Shown here one piece after another: positions 8,444 through 16,158 of a stretch of DNA of 64,000 nt. The stretch is from an uncultured Alistipes sp. Its GTDB lineage: Bacteria; Bacteroidota; Bacteroidia; Bacteroidales; Rikenellaceae. Position 1 is the stretch's first letter; each line of letters opens with the position of its first letter. The notes under the pieces are model-generated. The model did not search any database. It worked only from the letters and a program-made list of their open reading frames with translations, and had not been told where the DNA came from. The DNA is taken from NCBI GenBank assembly GCA_944321955.1, contig CALUNG010000001.1, positions 179,087 through 243,086 on the forward strand, written 5' to 3'. Made by a program: the position numbers and the translations under genes.

Positions 8444-9262
8444 ATGGAACTTCTGGAGTTGATACGAAACGGAGAGTTCAGGCACTTCGGCGGCGGTCGC
8501 ATCGAGAGCGCGTGCGGGCCGTTGGCGGCCGTCGATCCGTCGAAACTGAAGATGACGGTGGCCTCGGGGGTGAGCGCGTCGATCGTGATACTGCATACCC
8601 GTGCGGATGAGACCGTCGTGGATATCGAACTCGAACCGGGAGCATCGCTTGTCGTGGATGATCTCTATCTGGCCGAGACCTTTGCCGAGGTGCGGATACG
8701 TCAGGCTGCCGACAGCAGATGTCGCCTGACGACGGTCGAGCTGCAGAGCGCCAATGCCGATTACGACATCGATCTCGACGGAGCCGGTGCATCGTTCGAG
8801 GCCGGAGGCGTATTTGTTGGGTCGGATTCGGACCATTGTGTTGTCGATCTGACCACACGTCACAACGTTCCCGACTGTACGAGTTCATCGATGGTCAAGG
8901 GCGTTGTGTCGGGCAAGGCCACGGGCGAGTTCCGCGGACATGTCTACGTCGCACCCGACGCGCAGCGTACCGATGCACGACAGCAGAGCCGCAACATCGA
9001 GTTGGGCGACAATGCTCATGTCATAACCAAACCCCAGCTCGAGATATATGCCGATGACGTCAAGTGCAGCCATGGCGCTACGGTCGGACAGATCGATGAC
9101 GATGCCGTGTTGTACATGCGCCAGCGCGGATTGAGCGAAGCCGAGGCCCGCCGGTTGCAGATCGAGGGCTTCGTGAGCGACGTGGTGATGCGCTGCTCGG
9201 TCGACGAGTCTTTCCGCGAAGCATTGAACGGGTGCGTGAAAACGAAACTTGAGAGATTGTGA
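8444..9262 (+). CDS. sufD: Fe-S cluster assembly protein SufD
   Basis: A 272-residue protein, shorter than E. coli SufD (about 420), with the SufB/D core in its second half: GVVSGKATGEFRGHVYVAPD, QQSRNIELGDNAHVITKPQLEIYADDVKCSHGATVG and LYMRQRGLSEAEAR. The His in KCSHGAT matches the conserved SufD histidine. It forms the scaffold with SufB and SufC. The start is 4 bases after sufC; its stop overlaps the sufS start as TGATG. The short N-terminus is usual in Bacteroidetes, as far as I recall. Confidence 0.94.
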   Translation: MELLELIRNGEFRHFGGGRIESACGPLAAVDPSKLKMTVASGVSASIVILHTRADETVVDIELEPGASLVVDDLYLAETFAEVRIRQAADSRCRLTTVELQSANADYDIDLDGAGASFEAGGVFVGSDSDHCVVDLTTRHNVPDCTSSSMVKGVVSGKATGEFRGHVYVAPDAQRTDARQQSRNIELGDNAHVITKPQLEIYADDVKCSHGATVGQIDDDAVLYMRQRGLSEAEARRLQIEGFVSDVVMRCSVDESFREALNGCVKTKLERL

Positions 9263-10479
9263 TGTTCGATATTGACAAGATACGCAGTGATTTCCCGATA
9301 CTCGGGCGCGAGGTTTACGGACACCCGCTGGTCTATCTCGACAGTGGGGCGACGGCTCAGAAACCGCGTTGCGTGACCGATACCGTACGGTATCTCCACG
9401 ACGAGATGAATGCAAACGTGCATCGCGGCGTGCATTATCTTTCGGAGACGGCGACCGAGCTGTACGAGGCGGCGCGCGAAAGCGTCCGCAAGTTCATCGA
9501 TGCCGAGAGCAGCGACCAGATAATCTTCACTGCAGGCGCTACGGCGTCGATCAATGCCGTGGCATACGCCTGGGGCGGAACGTTCATCGGTGCCGGTGAC
9601 AATGTGGTCATCAGCGAGATGGAGCACCACTCCAACCTCGTGCCGTGGCAGCAGGTGGCCTTCCGCAAGGGAGCCTCAGTGCGAGTGCTGCCGTTCGATG
9701 ACGATGGCCGGCTGATGACCGAACGTCTCGGCGAGCTGCTCGACGACCGCACGAAGGTGGTGGCCGTGACGCAGGCTTCCAATACGTTGGGTACGCGTCC
9801 CGATCTCAAGCCGCTGATCGAAGCGGCACATGCCGTTGGGGCGGTGGTCATGGTCGACGGCTGTCAGGGTGTCGTCCATGGCGGTGTGAGCGTCCGCGAC
9901 CTGGATTGCGACTTCTACGCCTTCTCAGGTCACAAGCTGTATGCTCCTACGGGCATAGGCGTACTCTACGGCAAGCGCGATCTGCTCGAGGCGATGCCTC
10001 CGTTCCTGTTCGGCGGCGACATGGTCGACCGCGTATCGTTCGAACGGACTACATTTGCGCCGCTGCCGCTGAAATTCGAGGCCGGTACGGCCAATTTTAT
10101 CGGGGCCATCGCTCTGGGGGAGGCAATAAAATATGTGACATCCTTCCCTGAAGGTGCGATTGCCGCACACGAGGAGCGACTGTTGCGGTATGCTACGGAA
10201 CGCCTCGAGACGATCGACGGCCTGAGAATATACGGCAATATGCCCGGCAAGTCGCCGATAATATCGTTCAATATCGAGGGTGCGCACCACTATGACGTGG
10301 GCATGATCCTCGACAAGCTGGGTATTGCCATCCGTACGGGACAGCATTGTGCCGAGCCCGTCATGACGCATTACGGCGTTACGGGCATGTGCCGGGCATC
10401 GTTTGCGATGTACAATACCGAGGCCGAGATCGACGCTCTGGTTGCAGGCGTCGAACGTGCCGCCCGAATGTTGAGATAA
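9262..10479 (+). CDS. sufS: Cysteine desulfurase SufS
   Basis: A 405-residue PLP enzyme. The PLP-binding lysine lies in SGHKLYAPTGIGVLYG (near residue 225), the catalytic Cys in RTGQHCAEPVM (near residue 360), and ASNTLGT and MVDGCQG are also present. It removes sulfur from cysteine for the SufBCD scaffold. ATG 9262 overlaps the sufD stop; a GTG at 9259 is an alternative. No sufE or sufU gene, the usual sulfur acceptor, is found in this cluster. Confidence 0.96.
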   Translation: MFDIDKIRSDFPILGREVYGHPLVYLDSGATAQKPRCVTDTVRYLHDEMNANVHRGVHYLSETATELYEAARESVRKFIDAESSDQIIFTAGATASINAVAYAWGGTFIGAGDNVVISEMEHHSNLVPWQQVAFRKGASVRVLPFDDDGRLMTERLGELLDDRTKVVAVTQASNTLGTRPDLKPLIEAAHAVGAVVMVDGCQGVVHGGVSVRDLDCDFYAFSGHKLYAPTGIGVLYGKRDLLEAMPPFLFGGDMVDRVSFERTTFAPLPLKFEAGTANFIGAIALGEAIKYVTSFPEGAIAAHEERLLRYATERLETIDGLRIYGNMPGKSPIISFNIEGAHHYDVGMILDKLGIAIRTGQHCAEPVMTHYGVTGMCRASFAMYNTEAEIDALVAGVERAARMLR

Positions 10480-10496
10480 ACAGAAGAGACTCAGAT

Positions 10497-11177
10497 ATGT
10501 TCATTGTACTTGAAGGGCTCGACGGAGCCGGCAAATCGACACAGATACGCAAGTTGAGGGAGCTGTTCCTCGCACGCGGCGTGGAGAGCGAATACCTCCA
10601 TTTTCCGCGTTTCGATGCTCCCGTGTACGGAGATCTGATCGCCCGTTTTCTGCGCGGCGAGTTCGGCAGCGCCGATCAGGTCGATCCATATCTTGTGGCG
10701 TTACTCTATGCCGGCGACCGTAACGATGCGGCACGGATGATACGCGGCTGGATAGATGCCGGCAAGGTAGTTATCGCCGACCGTTACGTATTCTCGAACA
10801 TCGGTTACCAGTGCGCCAAAATAGGCGATGCCGCGGGACGCGACAGACTGCGCCGCTGGATACTCGACCTCGAGTACGGTTACAACAACATACCGCGTCC
10901 CGATCTGTCGCTGTTTCTGGACGTGCCGTTCGCCTTTACCGAGCGCAAGCTGACCGAGCAGCGCGAGGGCGACGACCGCGAATACCTCAAGGGCGGCCAG
11001 GATATACACGAAGCGTCGTTGTCGCTGCAACAGGCCGTTCGGCGCGTATATCTCGAGACGGCTGCCGCGGATCCGACGTTGCAGGTAGTGGATTGCAGTA
11101 CGCCGGACGGGGAGATGGATACGCCCGAAGGAATATTCCGCAAAATCGAAGAGGCCCTCAGACCCTTACTTAAATAA
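10497..11177 (+). CDS. tmk: dTMP kinase (thymidylate kinase)
   Basis: A 226-residue P-loop kinase starting MFIVLEGLDGAGKST (P-loop at residues 7-15). DRYVFSNIGYQ near residue 90 holds the DR(Y/H) motif, and RPDLSLFLDVP precedes the lid region with TEQREGDDREY. It phosphorylates dTMP to dTDP in the cytoplasm. ATG 10497 is preceded by the purine-rich AGAAGAG. An in-frame upstream extension overlaps sufS and is rejected because the homologous N-terminus begins here. It lies 17 bases after sufS. Confidence 0.93.
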   Translation: MFIVLEGLDGAGKSTQIRKLRELFLARGVESEYLHFPRFDAPVYGDLIARFLRGEFGSADQVDPYLVALLYAGDRNDAARMIRGWIDAGKVVIADRYVFSNIGYQCAKIGDAAGRDRLRRWILDLEYGYNNIPRPDLSLFLDVPFAFTERKLTEQREGDDREYLKGGQDIHEASLSLQQAVRRVYLETAAADPTLQVVDCSTPDGEMDTPEGIFRKIEEALRPLLK

Positions 11178-11188
11178 AGTTGTGCAGT

Positions 11189-12313
11189 ATGTCGTTGATC
11201 CATCGCCGTGCATTCCGTAATTTCGCCCATGTGTGCCGACTTACCCTCGGTGCCGTATTCATATTCTCGGGTTTCGTCAAATCGGTGGATCCGTGGGGTA
11301 CGGCGCTCAAGGTCAACGAATATCTGTCGATATACGGTCTGGAGTGGATGCAGCCGGCATCGATGACCTTCTCGATATGGTTATGCGGTGCCGAACTGAT
11401 GATGGGACTCATGCTCACGTTCAAGGTGCGCATACGTCTGATATCGATCTTCGCCGTGCTGTCGATGATCTTCTTTACGGTGCTGACGTTCCTGAGCGCC
11501 ACGTGGCTGCCTGTCGAGGATTGCGGCTGCTTCGGCGATGCCCTGAAACTGTCGCCGTGGGGGACGTTCTTCAAGAACCTCATACTGTTGCCGCTTGCGA
11601 TAGTGGTGTGGTACCGTTACCGTCCCGACAAGATCCTTGCATTCTCCAAACTCGAGATATTCCTGACATGCCTCTTCTTTACGATAGGCATGGGTGTAGG
11701 TACATATTGTTACTATCATCTGCCGCTGATCGATTTTCTGCCTTATCGCGTCGGCGTGAACATTTACGACGAGATGCAGAAATCCGTCCGAGAGGATCAC
11801 TCCGAGAAGGTGGTGTTGGTTTGCCGCAACCGCCGTACGGGCAAGACGCGTGAATTCGATCTCAATGACGACGAGTGGCAGGATTCGCAGAAGTGGGAGT
11901 GGCTCGATACGCGCGTGGAATCGGACGAAAGCGAAAACCCGGTGGTGATAAAGCCTATTGTAAATGAATTTTCGCTGCGTGATGCCTATGGCGACGCTAC
12001 GGGTCTGGTGATCAATGCCAAAGGGCGTGTATACATGATTTGCGTCACGCGGTTCGACGATATAGGCCGCAAATGCGAGGAGCGTTTGCGCATGCTTGTC
12101 GACCGTGCCGAAGCCGAAGGAGCGTGGGTCGTATGCCTCACTCCCGAGTACATGTCCGAGATTACGTACCACTCCTTCGACGGCAGCGTGCCGGTAAAGT
12201 GTTACAACATAGACGCCACGGTGCTCAAAACCATGCTTCGCGCCGAAACGGGTGTCGTAGTACTCGATGACGGCACCATTACGCAGAAACTCAACTGCAG
12301 GGACATACGTTAA
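11189..12313 (+). CDS. DoxX/MauE-type membrane protein with C-terminal soluble domain (BT_3928-like)
   Basis: A 374-residue protein. The first half has four to five transmembrane helices (about residues 14-35, 62-80, 86-110, 130-150, 165-185). The conserved VEDCGCFGDALKLSPW lies between helices and is typical of the MauE/DoxX group, whose CxC cysteines suggest redox chemistry. The second half (about 200-374) is soluble and has no motif I can name. Such proteins in Bacteroidetes are annotated BT_3928-family; the function is unsettled. It lies 11 bases after tmk and 12 before the AsmA-type gene, in the same apparent transcript. ATG 11189 is preferred to TTG 11180. Confidence 0.8.
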   Translation: MSLIHRRAFRNFAHVCRLTLGAVFIFSGFVKSVDPWGTALKVNEYLSIYGLEWMQPASMTFSIWLCGAELMMGLMLTFKVRIRLISIFAVLSMIFFTVLTFLSATWLPVEDCGCFGDALKLSPWGTFFKNLILLPLAIVVWYRYRPDKILAFSKLEIFLTCLFFTIGMGVGTYCYYHLPLIDFLPYRVGVNIYDEMQKSVREDHSEKVVLVCRNRRTGKTREFDLNDDEWQDSQKWEWLDTRVESDESENPVVIKPIVNEFSLRDAYGDATGLVINAKGRVYMICVTRFDDIGRKCEERLRMLVDRAEAEGAWVVCLTPEYMSEITYHSFDGSVPVKCYNIDATVLKTMLRAETGVVVLDDGTITQKLNCRDIR

Positions 12314-12325
12314 ATATCAACCGAT

Positions 12326-15037
12326 ATGAAAACTACATTGAAAATCTTCGGTATCGTCATCGTAGTGATATTGGCTGTAGCCATTATCGTACCGATGGCA
12401 TTGAAGCCCAAAATCGGGGAGATCGTCAAACGTGAAGCCAACGCCATGCTTAATGCACGGCTCGATTTCGACGATCTCGACATCAGCCTGCTGAGGCATT
12501 TCCCTCACGCTTCTCTCGAATTGAAAGGCCTTGCGCTGACAGGCGTCGACCGTTTCGAGGGCGACACGATTGTCGCAGCCGACCGTGTGTCGGTGGTTGT
12601 AAACCTGATGTCGATTTTCGGCGATTCGGGATATGAGGTGACCAAGGTGCTTCTGAACAGGCCCGCGGTTCATGCCCATAAACTTGCGGACGGTGCAGTA
12701 AACTGGGACGTCATGAAGACGACCGATGAAGAGCCGCAGCCGGCTGAGGAGGCTCCGGCCGAGGAGGAGAGCGCATCCTCTGAAGAACCGTCGTCGTTCA
12801 AGCTGCAGGTGCGTGACCTGCGCATTAACGATGGTCGTCTGTCGTACGAGGATGATTCGACCAACATGAGTTTTGCCGTTGCGCCGATGGACCTGCGCCT
12901 TCGCGGCGACATGTCGGCCGATCAGACCGATCTCGATCTGCGGCTGCTGCTGTCGGGCATGAACCTCACCAACGGCGGCGTCAAACTGCTGAACAATGCC
13001 GAGCTGGAACTCAAGGGTGTAATAGCCGCCGATCTGGCAAACGGACGCTATACGTTGTCGAACAGCATGCTGCGCCTGAATACCATCGAACTCGGAATAG
13101 ACGGATGGGTAGAGACCGGTGCCGAGGCTGTCGGCATGGATATCGCCGTGAACAGCTCGAAAGTGCGTTTCAAGGATCTGCTCTCGATGATCCCGGCATT
13201 TTATACGAAGGACTTCAAGAACCTGACGGCATCGGGAACCCTGACTCTCGGGGCATGGGCCAAGGGAGAGCTCAAGGGTGACATGCTTCCGGCATTCGGA
13301 GTTGATCTGAAGGTTGCGGACGGCAGTTTCAAATACGATGCTCTTCCGGAATCGGTCAGCGGCATCAATCTCGATCTCGCCGTAGGCAACGAAGGCGGAA
13401 CGATGGACAAGACCGTTGTGGATGTCCGTAAGTTCACGATGACGATGGCCGGCAATACGCTTCAGGCTACGGCTCATGTTTCGACTCCGGTAAGCGATCT
13501 GCGTTTCAAGGTTGCGGCCGATGGTCGTGTCGACCTCGGGGCTATAGGCCGGGTATATCCGCTCGATGAATCTACTTCGCTGGCCGGTATCGTTACTCTC
13601 GATGTCAGCGCCGAAGGCCGCATGTCCGATATAGAGAAGCAGCGTTACGAATCGATGAAGGCTTCGGGATCGATTGCTGTCGAGCAGATGACCGCCCGCA
13701 TGAAGGGCCTTCCCGACGTGCAGATCGGCCGTATTGCCGCAAACATATCGCCTGCAGCGATGAATCTCGATGAGTGCAGCGTGACTGTCGGGTCGAGCGA
13801 TCTCAGCGCCAAGGGCAAACTCTCGAACTACATAGGCTATCTGCTGCGTGGCGATACGCTGCACGGTTCGTTGGACGTGACCTCCAAACTGCTCGACGTG
13901 AATGAACTCATGGCGCTTATGCCTGCGGACGAAACGACCGGTGCCGACGCTGTGGCCGACGCCGAAATTGAAGATACGACCGAAACGGCGGCAGAACCGG
14001 TGTCGGCCATCGAGGTGCCGAAGAATCTCGACCTGTCGCTTTCGGTAGCGATGAACAGGATACTTTTCCAGAAGATGACCATCGACAACTTCTCGGGCCG
14101 CATGAGCGTCAAGAATGGAACGCTGTCGCTCGACCGTCTCGCTTTGGGCGCTTTCGGCGGCAAAATGTCGGCATCGGGCAGCTACTCCACGGCGGCCGAT
14201 CCGTCGTCCCCGGCGCTGAAACTGTCGTTGGACGTAGCGGGCGCACGTTTTGACGAGACATTCAAACAGCTCGATCTGGTGCAGAAGATGGTGCCCATAT
14301 TCGAGAAGGTCGGCGGCGACTATTCGATGGACATGTCGCTCTCCACATCGCTCAAGTCGGACATGACCGTGGATTACGATTCGCTCAATGCTTCGGGTCT
14401 GATCAGTACGGGGCATCTCGACGTTGCGAATGTCGGCGCAATCGACAAACTCGCCGAGGTGCTCGGCAACGACAAGCTGCGCAATATTACGGCAAAGGAT
14501 GTCAAGATATCGTTCACCATACGCGACGGTCGCGTCAATACGTCGCCGTTCGATATCAGCATGGGCGATATCAATATGACGCTTTCGGGTTCAACAGGAC
14601 TTGACCAGAGCATCGACTACCGGGCCCGTGTGGCGCTGCCCGACAAGGTCGGAGGCGGTGTCGTGTCGGACGTGACGGCCGTGATCGGCGGTACGTTTAC
14701 GGCTCCGACCGTAACGGTCGATGTCGAGGATGTTGCACGTCAGGCCGTGACCAATATCGTGAACGATCAGGTGCAGAAACTTACCGGCAGCGAGAATCTG
14801 CAGGATGAGATCGAGAAGCAGGCTGCCAAATTGCGCGAGGAGGCTGAAAAGGCCGGCGACAAACTCGTGGAGGAGGCACGCAAGCAGCGTCAGAACCTTA
14901 TCGACAAGGCTTCGGGACCGATAGCCCGCCTGGCTGCCGAGAAGAGCGGCGATGCTCTGGTAAAGGCGGCCGAGAAGCAGGCTGCCAATCTCAAGGCCGA
15001 GGCCGAGAAGCAGATAAGCAAGCTTACGGCCGAATAG
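12326..15037 (+). CDS. AsmA-family inner-membrane/periplasmic protein
   Basis: A 903-residue protein with one N-terminal transmembrane helix (residues 7-26) and the AsmA-like opening that includes ISLLRHFPHASLELKGLAL. A long repetitive beta-rich region resembles the AsmA C-terminal/DUF3971-like bridge proteins, now thought to carry lipids between membranes. Two acidic low-complexity linkers occur near residues 132-152 and 532-556. The last ~85 residues are a highly charged Ala/Glu/Lys-rich helix, unusual for AsmA. It is the last gene of the suf-tmk-doxX-asmA run and is followed by a strong terminator. Confidence 0.85.
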   Translation: MKTTLKIFGIVIVVILAVAIIVPMALKPKIGEIVKREANAMLNARLDFDDLDISLLRHFPHASLELKGLALTGVDRFEGDTIVAADRVSVVVNLMSIFGDSGYEVTKVLLNRPAVHAHKLADGAVNWDVMKTTDEEPQPAEEAPAEEESASSEEPSSFKLQVRDLRINDGRLSYEDDSTNMSFAVAPMDLRLRGDMSADQTDLDLRLLLSGMNLTNGGVKLLNNAELELKGVIAADLANGRYTLSNSMLRLNTIELGIDGWVETGAEAVGMDIAVNSSKVRFKDLLSMIPAFYTKDFKNLTASGTLTLGAWAKGELKGDMLPAFGVDLKVADGSFKYDALPESVSGINLDLAVGNEGGTMDKTVVDVRKFTMTMAGNTLQATAHVSTPVSDLRFKVAADGRVDLGAIGRVYPLDESTSLAGIVTLDVSAEGRMSDIEKQRYESMKASGSIAVEQMTARMKGLPDVQIGRIAANISPAAMNLDECSVTVGSSDLSAKGKLSNYIGYLLRGDTLHGSLDVTSKLLDVNELMALMPADETTGADAVADAEIEDTTETAAEPVSAIEVPKNLDLSLSVAMNRILFQKMTIDNFSGRMSVKNGTLSLDRLALGAFGGKMSASGSYSTAADPSSPALKLSLDVAGARFDETFKQLDLVQKMVPIFEKVGGDYSMDMSLSTSLKSDMTVDYDSLNASGLISTGHLDVANVGAIDKLAEVLGNDKLRNITAKDVKISFTIRDGRVNTSPFDISMGDINMTLSGSTGLDQSIDYRARVALPDKVGGGVVSDVTAVIGGTFTAPTVTVDVEDVARQAVTNIVNDQVQKLTGSENLQDEIEKQAAKLREEAEKAGDKLVEEARKQRQNLIDKASGPIARLAAEKSGDALVKAAEKQAANLKAEAEKQISKLTAE

Positions 15038-15082
15038 GCGGCTTTATGCCTCATAAGGCCAATGGCGTTGCCATCGGTATAA

Positions 15083-15116
15083 AAATTGACTTTCCATCAG
15101 GAAAGTCAATTTTTTT
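15083..15116 (+). terminator. Terminator hairpin directly before the efflux operon
   Basis: A 13-bp perfect stem (15083-15095 with 15100-15112), loop ATCA, then a T run to 15116. The next gene's ATG is at 15117. The 3' arm contains GGAAAG (15100-15105), which would be the only plausible ribosome-binding site of the next gene, so the hairpin may both end the asmA transcript and mask that site. Confidence 0.85.
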
Positions 15117-16148
15117 ATGCGCATACCCGTATTGATACTGATCCTGCTCGTGTCGGCTGCCTGCGGCGGCGGACGGGCGGATGACAATGCCCGTGAGCGG
15201 GTCGTAAGGGTTACGACGGCCGTGCGGGCGAAATATATAGACAAGGATTTTGCAGGCCTGTCCACTGCCGACGACGCCACCAATCTGGCCTTCCGGATCT
15301 CGGGACAGGTTCTCTCGGTCAACGTGGCCAAGGGCGATGCCGTTGTCAAAGGCGCATTACTTGCCGTGCTTGATCCCCGCGAGGTCGAGCTGCAGGTCGC
15401 GGCCACGCGGTCGGCCTACGAAGAGGCGCGTTCGCGCCTCGATCGCGTAAAGCGGCTGCTCGAACATCAGGCCGTTTCGCGTCAGGAGTACGAATCGGCC
15501 CAGACGCTCTTCTCTCAGGCGCAGTCGTCGTACGAAAACGCCCTCGACCTGCTCGACGAGACCAAGCTGCGGGCCCCGTTTGCCGGTGTGATAGAGCGTA
15601 CATATGTCGATTCATATGAAAGGGTATCGGCCGGTCAGAGCATATTGCGTCTTGTCAATCCGGTGAGTACCACCGTCGGCTTTACGGTCCCCGAAAGCAG
15701 CCTTGCACAGCTTGCACGCAGTGACACGGAGTTTTCCGTGGAGTTCGACAACTACCGTGGCGTAAGGTTCGATGCCGCATTGAAGGACTATGCCCGTACG
15801 TCGTCCGACGCTTCGGGATTTCCCGTGTCGTTGAAGCTTACCGATGTCGATGCCGCACGTTATGACATCCTGCCCGGCATGTCGTGTACGGTTACCATGC
15901 GTACGGCCGACGAGCTGCCCGATGCCGTGTCGCTGCCGCTTTCGGCCGTATATGCACCGGCTGCAGGCGGTGAATACGTGTGGGTGGTCGACTCGTCGGA
16001 TGTCGTCGCGTTGCGCAGGGTGCGTCTCGGAGAGATCTTCGGCCGTGACCGTGTGATCATCGACAGCGGCGTGGACCCTGGCGACAGGATCGTTACGGCT
16101 GGAGTCTACCGCATACGCGAGGGGGAACATGTCAGGATCATTGAATAG
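15117..16148 (+). CDS. RND efflux periplasmic adaptor (membrane fusion lipoprotein)
   Basis: A 343-residue HlyD/AcrA-type adaptor. The signal peptide ends in a lipobox with Cys16 (LVSAAC), so it is a lipoprotein. Order: biotinyl-lipoyl half-motif (about 60-95), a coiled-coil hairpin of heptads (about 100-150), LRAPFAGVIERTYVD closing the lipoyl domain, a beta-barrel and a membrane-proximal domain to the end. It links the inner-membrane pump to the outer-membrane channel encoded downstream. The start codon abuts a terminator hairpin. No regulator gene lies next to the operon. Confidence 0.92.
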   Translation: MRIPVLILILLVSAACGGGRADDNARERVVRVTTAVRAKYIDKDFAGLSTADDATNLAFRISGQVLSVNVAKGDAVVKGALLAVLDPREVELQVAATRSAYEEARSRLDRVKRLLEHQAVSRQEYESAQTLFSQAQSSYENALDLLDETKLRAPFAGVIERTYVDSYERVSAGQSILRLVNPVSTTVGFTVPESSLAQLARSDTEFSVEFDNYRGVRFDAALKDYARTSSDASGFPVSLKLTDVDAARYDILPGMSCTVTMRTADELPDAVSLPLSAVYAPAAGGEYVWVVDSSDVVALRRVRLGEIFGRDRVIIDSGVDPGDRIVTAGVYRIREGEHVRIIE

Positions 16149-16158
16149 ACGTACGGGT

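Noticed and set aside
12317-14416. A 699-codon open frame on the minus strand inside the AsmA-type gene
   Set aside because: It is antisense to a well-supported gene, has no recognisable domain, and follows from the codon bias of the plus-strand gene.
15346-15615. Minus-strand Arg/Ala-rich open frame inside the efflux adaptor gene
   Set aside because: Antisense shadow; the composition reflects the GC-rich third positions of the sense gene.
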